Shown here: in pieces, positions 6,653 to 13,920 of the stretch
Numbering within the stretch: position 1 is the stretch's first letter
Layout of the letters: each line of letters opens with the position of its first letter
Assembly: GCA_035295985.1 (NCBI GenBank)
Contig: DATHBT010000053.1
Location: 1-24,934 of the forward strand
DNA from: JAIVGV01 sp035295985
GTDB lineage: Bacteria > Acidobacteriota > Blastocatellia > Pyrinomonadales > Pyrinomonadaceae
Length of the DNA stretch: 24,934 nt
Direction of reading: 5' to 3'
Position numbers and translations under genes: made by a program
Notes under the pieces: model-generated
What the model was told of the DNA's origin: nothing
Seen by the model: the letters and a program-made list of their open reading frames with translations, nothing else
Database searches by the model: none

Positions 6653-7600
6653 TCAGCCCGCGAGGTAGCGAGCGCACGCGCCGAATGCCTCGCGGTAGCG
6701 GTCGCGCGTGAGCGTTTCGCAGGCGAAGACGCGGCCGGCAGGCTCGCCGCGAAGAATTTCCTGTGCGCTCTCTGCGCGCTCGCGGCTGTCAAAGATTCCG
6801 AAGACGCTCGAACCGCTGCCGGAGAGCATGGCGGCCTGCGCGCCCGCACGGATGAGCGCGCCGCGCGCCCTCTCGATTTCGGGGAAGTGCCGGAACACGG
6901 CCGGCTCGAAGTCGTTCGTCAGAGCCTCACGGAGCGGACGGGTGAAATCCGCCCCCTCGCGAGAAACATAGAAATTAACCGCCGCCCCGATCTTTGTCAA
7001 GGCGGGCGCGCTCAGCAGTTTGTAGGCTTCCGCGGTCGGGACTTTGACGGGCGGTGAGACGACGAGCAGGTGGGCCGGGGGGGCATCCGGGAGCGGGCTG
7101 ATCCGCTCGCCGCGGCCCGCTCCGAGGGCCGTCCCGCCCGACAGGAAGAAGGGCACGTCCGAGCCGAGCGACGCGCCGAGCGCGCTTAACTCTCCGGCGT
7201 CCGTTTCGATCTCCCAGAGCCGCGCGAGCGCGACGAGCGCGACGGCCGCGTTCGACGATCCGCCGCCGAGGCCGCCGCCCGCGGGGATGCGTTTTTCGAT
7301 CAGGACGCGCGCGCCGCGTCGAACCCGGAAGCGTTCGCGCAGCGCGACGGCCGCGCGGTGGACGAGGTTGGTCTCGTCGGCCGGGATGTCGGGCGCGTCG
7401 CACGCGAGTTCGATGTCTTGCGAGTCGAGCGCGCGGAAGGTCAGGCGGTCGCGGAGCGTGACGGTCTGGAGGACGGTCTCGATCTCGTGGTAGCCGTCCG
7501 CGCGCCGGCCGCGGACGCGCAGCGTCAGGTTGATCTTGGCGAACGAGGGGAGCGTGAGTTCGCCCCCCGCGGGCGCGAGTCGGTCTTCGGCAAAAGCCAA
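6653..7600 (-). CDS. ispE: 4-diphosphocytidyl-2-C-methyl-D-erythritol kinase, TTG start
   Basis: GHMP-family kinase of the non-mevalonate isoprenoid pathway, phosphorylating CDP-methylerythritol. 315 aa. Motifs: SFAKINLTLRV with catalytic Lys22, RADGYHEIETVLQTV, the ATP-binding glycine loop IPAGGGLGGGSSNAA (105-119), GSDVPFFLSGG with catalytic Asp148, and the C-terminal MLSGSGSSVFGIF. The start is TTG (7600-7598): no ATG occurs before the conserved core, and GGAGG lies 9 nt upstream. That Shine-Dalgarno falls inside a strong hairpin (see 7601-7637). The gene lies 63 bp after the CAP-domain gene and upstream of tRNA-Gln and prs. Confidence 0.95.
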   Translation of the reverse strand: MAFAEDRLAPAGGELTLPSFAKINLTLRVRGRRADGYHEIETVLQTVTLRDRLTFRALDSQDIELACDAPDIPADETNLVHRAAVALRERFRVRRGARVLIEKRIPAGGGLGGGSSNAAVALVALARLWEIETDAGELSALGASLGSDVPFFLSGGTALGAGRGERISPLPDAPPAHLLVVSPPVKVPTAEAYKLLSAPALTKIGAAVNFYVSREGADFTRPLREALTNDFEPAVFRHFPEIERARGALIRAGAQAAMLSGSGSSVFGIFDSRERAESAQEILRGEPAGRVFACETLTRDRYREAFGACARYLAG

Positions 7601-7637
7601 GGCGGCCGGCCTCCGTTCGTCGGGAGCGCCGGCCGCC
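7601..7637 (-). promoter_or_regulatory. Hairpin covering the ispE ribosome-binding site
   Basis: GGCGGCCGGC (7601-7610) and GCCGGCCGCC (7628-7637) are perfectly complementary. Past a one-base bulge, CTCC/GGAG adds four inner pairs. On the minus strand the GGAGG before the ispE TTG lies inside this stem, and the stem ends at the start codon. It could restrain ispE translation. It could also act as a U-less terminator of the upstream CAP gene. Confidence 0.45.
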
Positions 7638-7663
7638 TCTGGTGTTGCGGGCGTCTGGTGTCG

Positions 7664-8311
7664 TCAGCGCGCGACGAAGACTTGGGTGAAATAGACGCGG
7701 CCGTCCGCGCCGCGCGAGACGCCGATTCCGGCGTGCGTGAAAACGGGGCGCAGGATGTTCTCGCGGTGCTTGGGCGACTGCATCCAGCGCTCGACGGCGA
7801 AGCCTACGGGGTCGTCGAAGCCCTGATTATACGCGATGTTCTCGGCAATCGCGCGCCAGCCGCAGACGCCGCCCACCGCCGCGCGGTCGGCCGTGTCAAG
7901 CCCCTCGGGGTCGGTGTGCGAGAAGAAGTTCCGGCGGGCCATGTTTTCGGAGTGCCTGCGGGCGAGTTGCGTAAGCTCCGCGTCCCAAACAAGCGGCTCC
8001 TGGCCGCGAGCGCGCCGCTCCTCGTTGACCAACTCGAATGCGCGGCGCTCGGAGCTATTCGGCGCGACGGCCGGCGCGGAAGACGCTGCGACGAAGTTAG
8101 TGCGCGCGGCGCAGCGCGCGGGCGACGCGAGCATCGGGCGCGGGCCGGAAGAGCCGATCATCCGCGCGACCGGGCGCGGCGCGACGGACTGCGCGAGCGT
8201 GTCGGCGGAGAAGCCGGGGATGAAAAGGGCCGCGAGGGCCGCGAGCGCGAGGAGGGCGAGCGACGGGCGCACGCGCGCACAGGCGTCGGGGGACACGTTG
8301 ACAAGCGTCAT
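7664..8311 (-). CDS. Secreted CAP-domain (SCP/PR1-like) protein
   Basis: 215 aa. A long N-terminal signal or anchor segment (about 16-41, Leu/Ala-rich, ending near SADTLAQS) and a Ser/Ala/Pro-rich linker precede a CAP domain from about 88 to 213. CAP residues are visible: AFELVNEERRARGQEPLVWD, His120 in LARRHSENMA, FFSHTDPEG with His132, Glu157 in AIAENIAY, and His182 in RWMQSPKHRENIL, then GIGVSR and YFTQVFV. The YkwD/SCP class in bacteria is extracytoplasmic; enzymatic function is generally unknown. The ATG has no clear Shine-Dalgarno. The 277-bp upstream gap holds an 8-bp stem (AGTCGGGC 8365-8372, GCCCGACT 8391-8398), an AT-rich TTTAAAAT stretch near 8330, and repeat E. Confidence 0.9.
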   Translation of the reverse strand: MTLVNVSPDACARVRPSLALLALAALAALFIPGFSADTLAQSVAPRPVARMIGSSGPRPMLASPARCAARTNFVAASSAPAVAPNSSERRAFELVNEERRARGQEPLVWDAELTQLARRHSENMARRNFFSHTDPEGLDTADRAAVGGVCGWRAIAENIAYNQGFDDPVGFAVERWMQSPKHRENILRPVFTHAGIGVSRGADGRVYFTQVFVAR

Positions 8312-8451
8312 CGGGGGAACGTCTCTCTAATTTTAAATAATCAACCGGGAGGAGGGTCGTTTTCAGTCGGGCCGTAGAGCGGGGACAAGCGCCCGACTAA
8401 TTTCGAGTGTACTAACGCGCGCGGGAGCGCGTCAACAAAATCTTTGAGGCT

Positions 8452-8567
8452 GTCAGTCGTCCGTGGTCAGTTGCCCGTTGTTTGTGCCAGATGGGCTTCC
8501 GAGTCACGTTGCGGGCGTCGAGCCGGTGAGGCTCAGACAACGGACAACTGACCACGGACGACTGACG
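8452..8567. repeat. Heptad inverted repeat E (CMGTNGT type), TPR-CAP gap
   Basis: The left arm 8452-8483 and right arm 8534-8567 are complementary with about three mismatches, including a run of about 21 perfect pairs (core GTCGTCCGTGGTCAGTTG). The units read CAGTCGT, CCGTGGT, CAGTTGC and CCGTTGT, again a 7-bp period. A 50-bp loop separates the arms. This is the best-matched pair of arms in the window. Confidence 0.88.
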
Positions 8568-8588
8568 AGTTTTCGTTCCGAGGGAGAG

Positions 8589-10697
8589 TTACTTGCCGGG
8601 CGTGCCGCCGATCTTGGCCTTGAGGCGCGCGGTCTCGGAGGCTTCGATTGAGAGGGAGAGCGCCTTGCGCCAGGCCGCGCGCGCGTCTTCCGTGCGTCCG
8701 CGGCGCTGGTGGAGGTCGCCGAGGTGCTCGTAGATCGTCGCCGAACGGGGGTTGCGGCGGGCGGCGTCGCTCAGATGGCGCTCGGCCTCGTCGAGCTGTC
8801 CTAATTTGAAGTAGGCCCAGCCCAGGCTGTCGAGGTAGGAGGGGTTGGCCGGCTCGGCGCGGACGGCCCGCTTGATCATCTCAAGCGCCTCCTCCAGGCG
8901 CTCGCCGCGCTCCGTGAGGAAGTAGCCCAGGTTGTTGAGCGCGGTCGAGTCTTCGGGGTCGCGCGCGAGGATGCGGCGCAGCGACTCTTCGGCCGCCTTG
9001 AACTCGCCCGCGCGCTCCTGCGCCGACGAGAGCATGACGAGCGACTGCTTCATCCGCCGGGGCTGATCACCGGGCGTCATCTCGACGAGGCGGGTCGCGG
9101 CGGCGACGGCCTCCTTAGCGCGTCCGGCTTCCAGATAGACGCTCGCGATCGTCAACTGCGTGTCGTAGTCCGCGGCCGGGTTGCCGGAGAGGCGCGCGCG
9201 CAGGAGCTGTGCGGCCTCCTCGACCTGGCCGAGTTCGGCGAGCGTCGTCGCTTCGAGGCGCAGCAGCGCCGGGTGTTCCGGCTGGCGGAGCCGCGCCGCC
9301 CGGACGGCGTCCAGAGCTTCCTTGCGCCTGCCCTGATCGCGCAGCACCGTCACCTGGTAGAAGTCTGCCATCACGCTCGAAGGGCCGAGCAGGCGGCGCA
9401 TGCGCTCGACTGTCCTGAGGGCGTCGGCCTCGCGCCCGGCCTGCCGCTGCACGTTGACAATACGTTCGAGGTAGCCGTCAGCGAAATCCTTGTCGCTGTC
9501 GGCGACGAGCGGCGCGTCCGTGATGCCGCGCGACTTGAGGAGTTCGTCAAGGGCGGCGACGGCCTCGTCGTAGCGCATCGCCTCCGAGAGCATCTGCGCC
9601 AGCTCGTCCGTGAGGAGGGCGCGCGTATTCGCGTCGGCGCGCGCGGCGGCGGCGCGCAGCGCCGCTACGGCCTCGTCAACCCGGCCGGCGCGCGCGAGAG
9701 TGCGCGCGTAGAGGCTGTTCAGCGGCGCACTGTCGGGGTGAGTCGCCGCCAGCCGTTTCAGCTCGGCGAGCGCCGCGCCGCCCTCGCCGCCCTGCTCGAC
9801 GGCGCTCGCGAGCAGGCGCAGGAAGTTCTGGTTCTCCGGGTCGGCCGAGAGCGCCTGACGGAGCGCGTCGATGGCCTCACTCGTGCGGCCGAGTTTGAGG
9901 AGCGACTGCGCGAGCCGGCCCCAAGCGGCGTCGGGCGTAAGCTCCTGACCGCGCGTGGCGGCGCGGTAGAACTGCGTGTCGAGCGTGGAAGGCGCGCCGA
10001 CCCAGCGGCGGAACATCCCGACGGCCTCGGCCTCGCGCCCCGTCAGGCTGTAGAACTCGCCGAGCAGGGCCAGCGCCTCGGCGTCGTTCGGGCGGAGCCG
10101 GAGGACTTCTTTCAACGCCGCGATGGCGCGGTCGGCGTCCTCGCGCTTGAACTGCGCGGGGTCTGTGCCGGCGCGCAGCGAGTAGAGGCGCGAGAGCAGG
10201 CGGTGCGCGCCGAAGTTGTCGGGGTTGATGGCGAGCGCGTTGCGCGCGTGGCGCTCGGCCCCGGCCTGATCGTCGAGGAAGAAGAAGGAGAGTTCGGCGA
10301 GCGCCGTGTGGGCTTCCGAGAGCGTGGGGTCGAGTTCGGCGGCCTGGCGGAAGGCGCTCTGCGCGGCGACCAGCCCCTCGCGCGTGATGCCGCCGGCCGT
10401 GCGCGCGCGGGAGACGTAGCGCTGCCCTTCGAGCAGCTTCGCGTAAGCCTTCGCGCGCGTCTCGCGCGGCACGACGAAGGCCTGCGGCGCGGCGGGCTGT
10501 CGCGCGGCAGCCGCGGGCGTCGCGGGCGGACTCGTCGCGGGTTGCGACGGCGTGGGCTGCGGAGTCGCTGCCGGCTGCTGCGCCGCGACGGCCCGCGTTC
10601 CCGCCGCCGGGGCGGCCGCGCAGACGGCGCAGGCGAGCAGGGCGGAGCGCGCGAGTGTCAACCGAGTCGCGGCCTGCGTGCGAGGTGTCGGTCTCAA
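8589..10697 (-). CDS. Exported TPR-repeat protein, TTG start
   Basis: 702 aa. A basic N-terminus and hydrophobic segment form a signal sequence; LLAC with Cys23 is a possible lipobox, and AVAAQQ near 40 a possible signal-peptidase I site. A Pro/Ala/Gln-rich linker (about 40-75) leads into tandem TPR-type helices from about 80 to 695. Examples are AQSAFRQAAELDPTLSEAHT, GRTSEAIDALRQALSADPEN and NNLGYFLTERGERLEEALEM, with the last repeats the most canonical. Probably an envelope scaffold; partner unknown. The start is TTG, overlapping the previous gene's stop as TTGA, with Shine-Dalgarno AAAGGA about 8 nt upstream, so the two genes are translationally coupled. Confidence 0.88.
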   Translation of the reverse strand: MRPTPRTQAATRLTLARSALLACAVCAAAPAAGTRAVAAQQPAATPQPTPSQPATSPPATPAAAARQPAAPQAFVVPRETRAKAYAKLLEGQRYVSRARTAGGITREGLVAAQSAFRQAAELDPTLSEAHTALAELSFFFLDDQAGAERHARNALAINPDNFGAHRLLSRLYSLRAGTDPAQFKREDADRAIAALKEVLRLRPNDAEALALLGEFYSLTGREAEAVGMFRRWVGAPSTLDTQFYRAATRGQELTPDAAWGRLAQSLLKLGRTSEAIDALRQALSADPENQNFLRLLASAVEQGGEGGAALAELKRLAATHPDSAPLNSLYARTLARAGRVDEAVAALRAAAARADANTRALLTDELAQMLSEAMRYDEAVAALDELLKSRGITDAPLVADSDKDFADGYLERIVNVQRQAGREADALRTVERMRRLLGPSSVMADFYQVTVLRDQGRRKEALDAVRAARLRQPEHPALLRLEATTLAELGQVEEAAQLLRARLSGNPAADYDTQLTIASVYLEAGRAKEAVAAATRLVEMTPGDQPRRMKQSLVMLSSAQERAGEFKAAEESLRRILARDPEDSTALNNLGYFLTERGERLEEALEMIKRAVRAEPANPSYLDSLGWAYFKLGQLDEAERHLSDAARRNPRSATIYEHLGDLHQRRGRTEDARAAWRKALSLSIEASETARLKAKIGGTPGK

Positions 10698-11203
10698 GCT
10701 GTAGTTCCTTTCGGCTCGGCCGCGCCTGTCAGACCGCCGGGCTGCTGCGACGCCTCGACCACTTTGCGCCAGGCCGCGCGGCGCGGGTAGGCGTAGACCA
10801 GCACGGCCACGGCGACGACGCCGGCCTTGAGCATGTCGGTCGGCTCGCGCCAGACCGAGTAGAGAACGAAGCCGCCCAGGGCGGCGAGCGCGCCGAGCGC
10901 CGCGAGCAGGAGCGTCGTGGTCTGGAGCGTGGAGACGAGCGCCGAAGGGCCGCCGAGGTCGGCCACGTCCTGCAAGCGCAGGGCGTTAAAGCGCCAGCGG
11001 CGGAAGGCGACCGCGCCGAGGCCGAGGAAGAGGATCACGATCCAGATCGTGCCGTAGGCCGCGGGAGGGAGGGAGTCGAGCGGCAGCCGCACGCCCGCGA
11101 AGGCTAACGCGACGAGCAGGAGGCTAAAGGTGATGAGCAGTTGCACGGCGAGGCTCGCGCCCCTGTGCCGCCGCGCCAGCTCAGCGTCGTTGATTTCCGC
11201 CAT
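10694..11203 (-). CDS. Unrecognised four-helix membrane protein
   Basis: 169 aa from the ATG at 11203 (MAEINDAELARRHRG). A GTG at 11227 would add eight residues, but neither start has an ideally spaced Shine-Dalgarno (GGAGG is 3 nt before the ATG). Four hydrophobic segments are visible: LAVQLLITFSLLLVALAFAG, GTIWIVILFLGLGAVAF, LLLAALGALAALGGFVLY and LKAGVVAVAVLVYAY. Between segments 2 and 3 is a short polar loop with RRWRFNALRLQDVADLGG. I do not recognise a family. Its stop overlaps the TPR gene start by 4 bases, so the two products probably act together in the envelope. Confidence 0.75.
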   Translation of the reverse strand: MAEINDAELARRHRGASLAVQLLITFSLLLVALAFAGVRLPLDSLPPAAYGTIWIVILFLGLGAVAFRRWRFNALRLQDVADLGGPSALVSTLQTTTLLLAALGALAALGGFVLYSVWREPTDMLKAGVVAVAVLVYAYPRRAAWRKVVEASQQPGGLTGAAEPKGTTA

Positions 11204-11296
11204 CCGCCTCCGCCCGCGCGGCGACACGAGAAGGGCCGCGCTGTAAGGTTTCGAGTATCAGGGGAGCGCGGAAATTCTATCACCGCGGGGCGGCGG

Positions 11297-11388
11297 ATCG
11301 TAAATCGTGAATCGTAAATCGTGCTCTTACAGCAAAAGGGCCACCGCTCAAACTCGGTGGCCCTTCTGCTTCTATTCACGATTTGCGC
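11297..11388. repeat. Heptad inverted repeat F (ATCGTRA type) around a terminator
   Basis: The left arm 11297-11323 is three full heptads, ATCGTAA, ATCGTGA and ATCGTAA, plus ATCGTG. A shorter right arm CACGATTTGCG (11378-11388) is complementary to part of it. Between them lies a strong terminator-like hairpin (11331-11370). It lies in the gap after the BamD-like gene. Confidence 0.75.
11331..11370 (-). terminator. Intrinsic terminator of the BamD-like gene
   Basis: AGCAAAAGGGCCACCG (11331-11346) pairs with CGGTGGCCCTTCTGCT (11355-11370) over 16 positions with one mismatch, around an 8-nt loop. On the minus strand the GC-rich stem runs into CTTTTGCTGT. It begins about 30 bp after the stop of the BamD-like gene, marking the end of the def-to-bamD-like run. 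Confidence 0.65.
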
Positions 11389-11398
11389 GCTCCTCGCC

Positions 11399-13081
11399 CT
11401 AAAGGCCCGGCGGGGGCGTCGGGGTCGCGGCCGGCTGCGCGGACGGCGGCCTGACACCGTCAACCGTCTGGGGCGTCGTCGTGTTCGGCTGCGCCGCGGG
11501 CTGCTGCGGCGGCCTGTTCTTGTCGTCAACAGGCTGCGAGGGCTTCGGCTGCGGCTGGACGGTGGGGCGCGCGGGCGCGATGCGGCGCGAGGAGACGGGC
11601 GCGGTCGGCGTGGTGACGGGCAGGTTCCCCTGGTTCTCGATGATCACGTCGATGAGCGCCGGCTCCTTGCTGTCCTTGCGGATGAGGACGCCGTCGTTGT
11701 CGATGGTCTTCGGCGTCGTGCCGAGCACCTGATCGAGGAACTTGCGCATCATCCCGCGGTCGGGCGGCGGAACCTTGTTGGCGGCCTTGGGATCGGCCTC
11801 CGGCTTCTCCGCCCCGATGGCGTCCAACTGCTCGCGCGCCTTCTCGGCGAACTCGCTTTCGGGGTACTCGCGCAGGATGCGCTGGAAGTACTTGACGGCC
11901 TCGTCCGGCTCCTCCTCCTGCACGTAGGTGACGCCGAGCAGGTAGAGCGCCTTGTCGAGCCGCGAGAAGTACTGGTACTTCTCCACCACCTCGCGGTAGC
12001 GCGACTGCGCGCCCTTCGGGTTCGGCGCGACGCCGCGTAGATACCGGTCGTAGTAGAAGTTGCCGATGGAGAAGCTGTGCATGCCCAGGTTCTCCTGCAC
12101 CTCGCGGATGCGCACCTCGACCTCGGGCCTGAGCGCCGTCTGCGGGAACTGCTGCAACAGGGCCTTCAGCCTCTGCTCGGCCTTCCGTGCGTGCGTCACG
12201 TCGCGGTCGGGCAGGCCCATCTGGCGCATCTCGACCTCGGCCACCTTGAGCATCACCTCGTCGGCGAGCGGGTCGGTCGGGAAGAAGGTCAGCCACTCCT
12301 GGTAGGCGTTGCCGGCCTGGATGAGAGCACTCGTCGTGCCTTCCAGATAGAAGGTGTCGGCGACGGCGAGCTTGGCGTGCGGCAGGTAGGGCGAATCGGG
12401 GTAGGTGGTGATGACCGTGCTGAACAGGAGGCGCGCGCCCTCGTAGTTGCCCTTGCGCGTGAGCTTGGCGGCCTCCTCGAAGAGCTGGCGGTCGCGGCCC
12501 GCCGCGGCCCCCGAAAGCAGCTCCGCATACTTGTCCTCGTCGTCGCCGCCTCCGAAGAGCTTACCGAGGCCGAGGAAGCCGCCGCCGCCCTTCTTCTTCT
12601 TGTTCTTCTTGTCGGCGGGGGTGGCCGTGGCGGCGGCCGTGCGCCGCTCGCCGGCCGTCTCCTGGAGGGCCTTCTCGCCGCGCTCGTTCAGATCGGCGAC
12701 GGCCGCTTCGAGCCTGTCGAGTTCTGCCGGGTCGAATTTCTCCGCGCGCTCGGCCTTCCCGCCGATGTCGTTCACCTCGGAGAGGAGTTGGCCGGCCTCG
12801 CGCTCGATGCCGCGCAGGCGGCCGGCCGCGTCGTCCGCGGGCTTCTGCTCGTCCTTCTTGTCGCCGCCGACGTTGAGCATGGCGATGGCGCTGTTGAGCG
12901 TTCGCCGCAGACCTTCGAGCCGCGAGCGCATGACGGCGACGCGCTGCGTGGGCGTGCCCTCGCCCCGCCGCGCCGTGCCCGCCGGCTGCTGCTGCGCGCG
13001 CAAGACGACGCCGGCCGGCAGGACGAACCCGCCCAACACGGCCGCGCACGCCGCGGCCCCCAAAAACTTACGAAGACGCAT
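11399..13081 (-). CDS. BamD/YfiO-like outer-membrane assembly protein with long tails
   Basis: 560 aa from the ATG at 13081, chosen because GGAGG lies 8 nt upstream; the longer reading from 13102 would start before that site. An N-terminal signal sequence (LRKFLGAAACAAVLGGFVLP) has no convincing lipobox. A helical region (about 45-145) and a Lys/Gly-rich hinge (158-183) follow. The BamD-like TPR block spans about 185-425, with LTRKGNYEGARLLFSTVI followed by TTYPDSPYLPHAKLAVADTF, AYQEWLTFFPTDPLADEV, and AVKYFQRILREYPESEFA. The last 130 residues are Pro/Thr/Gln-rich. BamD normally supports beta-barrel insertion, but the tails and size (typical BamD is about 250-300 aa) make the exact role uncertain. 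It follows rpe across repeat G. Confidence 0.82.
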   Translation of the reverse strand: MRLRKFLGAAACAAVLGGFVLPAGVVLRAQQQPAGTARRGEGTPTQRVAVMRSRLEGLRRTLNSAIAMLNVGGDKKDEQKPADDAAGRLRGIEREAGQLLSEVNDIGGKAERAEKFDPAELDRLEAAVADLNERGEKALQETAGERRTAAATATPADKKNKKKKGGGGFLGLGKLFGGGDDEDKYAELLSGAAAGRDRQLFEEAAKLTRKGNYEGARLLFSTVITTYPDSPYLPHAKLAVADTFYLEGTTSALIQAGNAYQEWLTFFPTDPLADEVMLKVAEVEMRQMGLPDRDVTHARKAEQRLKALLQQFPQTALRPEVEVRIREVQENLGMHSFSIGNFYYDRYLRGVAPNPKGAQSRYREVVEKYQYFSRLDKALYLLGVTYVQEEEPDEAVKYFQRILREYPESEFAEKAREQLDAIGAEKPEADPKAANKVPPPDRGMMRKFLDQVLGTTPKTIDNDGVLIRKDSKEPALIDVIIENQGNLPVTTPTAPVSSRRIAPARPTVQPQPKPSQPVDDKNRPPQQPAAQPNTTTPQTVDGVRPPSAQPAATPTPPPGL

Positions 13082-13101
13082 TCGGTAAACCTCCAAGAGC
13101 A

Positions 13102-13211
13102 TTTTCGACTTTCGATTTTTGATTTTCGATTGGCTCGGCGGTCACTCCCGGCCGAGTCACCTCAAATCGAAAATCCGCAATCGAAAATCGCAAATCAAAA
13201 ATCGAAAATCC
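13102..13211. repeat. Heptad inverted repeat G (TTTYGAT type), rpe-BamD-like gap
   Basis: The left arm 13102-13133 has TTTCGAC, TTTCGAT, TTTTGAT and TTTCGAT units. The right arm 13162-13211 carries six or seven complementary units (ATCGAAA, ATCAAAA). The centre 13132-13158 holds a second hairpin, GGCTCGGC with GCCGAGTC. The right arm ends one base before the rpe stop codon. Confidence 0.87.
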
Positions 13212-13212
13212 T

Positions 13213-13881
13213 TCAGACCCACTGCACGGCGGCGGCTGCCTCGCGCAGTTCGCGGACGCCGGCCGCGGGGTCGCCCGCGCCGAAGACGGCCGTGCCGGCG
13301 ACGATGATCTCGGCCCCGGCGGCGACCACGTCGGCGATGTTCGTGCGGTCGATTCCGCCGTCGATCTCGATGCGGGTCTTGAGTCCCCGTTCGTCGATCA
13401 TGCGCTTCAGGCGGCGGACTTTGTCGAGCGTGCCGGGGACGAATTTCTGCCCGCCGAAGCCGGGGTTGACGGACATGACCAGCACGTAATCGGCGAAGGG
13501 CAGCGCCTCTTCGAGCGCGGAAATCGGCGTCGCCGGGTTGATGACGACGCCCGCTTGCGCCCCTTTGTTACGGATTCCGACGAGAGTGCGGTTGAGGTGC
13601 GCGTCGGCCTCGACGTGGACGGAAACCATACTGGCCCCGGCCTCGACGAACTGCTCGGCGTAGCGCCCCGGCTCGGAAATCATTAGATGCGTGTCGAGGG
13701 GCAGCCGGGTTGCGCGCTTGATGGATTTTATGACCGGCAGTCCGATGGTCAGATTCGGCACGAAATGGCCGTCCATCACGTCGCAGTGGACGACCGTGGC
13801 GCCGCCCTCCTCGGCCGCGGCAATCTCCTCGCCCAAGCGCATGAAGTCTGCGGACAGAATCGAAGGGGCGATCTCTACCAT
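13213..13881 (-). CDS. rpe: Ribulose-phosphate 3-epimerase
   Basis: Interconverts ribulose 5-phosphate and xylulose 5-phosphate in the pentose phosphate pathway. 222 aa TIM barrel, standard length. Motifs: IAPSILSADF at the N-terminus, HCDVMDGHFVPN with metal-binding His32 and Asp34, LDTHLMI with His65, VMSVNPGFGGQKF, and IEIDGGI with Asp174. The phosphate-binding AGTAVFG lies near the end. The start ATG is at 13881. It lies 39 bp after the PASTA gene and fits the rsmB-...-rpe order found in many bacteria. Confidence 0.98.
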   Translation of the reverse strand: MVEIAPSILSADFMRLGEEIAAAEEGGATVVHCDVMDGHFVPNLTIGLPVIKSIKRATRLPLDTHLMISEPGRYAEQFVEAGASMVSVHVEADAHLNRTLVGIRNKGAQAGVVINPATPISALEEALPFADYVLVMSVNPGFGGQKFVPGTLDKVRRLKRMIDERGLKTRIEIDGGIDRTNIADVVAAGAEIIVAGTAVFGAGDPAAGVRELREAAAAVQWV

Positions 13882-13920
13882 AGGGGTTTCGCTCCCGCCT
13901 CCGCGTCGGGTTCTTTCGGG

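Noticed and set aside
8365..8398. 8-bp inverted repeat AGTCGGGC/GCCCGACT upstream of the CAP gene as operator or riboswitch
   Set aside because: A single short stem with an 18-nt loop and no match to a known riboswitch core or operator. It is noted only in the CAP gene entry.
9273..10790. Long plus-strand open frame of about 505 codons opposite the TPR gene
   Set aside because: It is antisense to a clear TPR protein, has Arg/Ala/Gly-rich shadow composition, and crosses the boundary into the next gene. Such frames are common in high-GC DNA.
13102..13211. Repeat loci as transposon ends or miniature elements (MITEs)
   Set aside because: Arms differ in sequence between loci, lack target-site duplications I can see, and no transposase occurs in the window. 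The heptad period explains them better.
12077..13489. Plus-strand open frame of about 470 codons opposite the BamD-like gene and rpe
   Set aside because: It runs antisense across two recognised genes and a repeat, with no domain or ribosome-binding site. It is a shadow frame.
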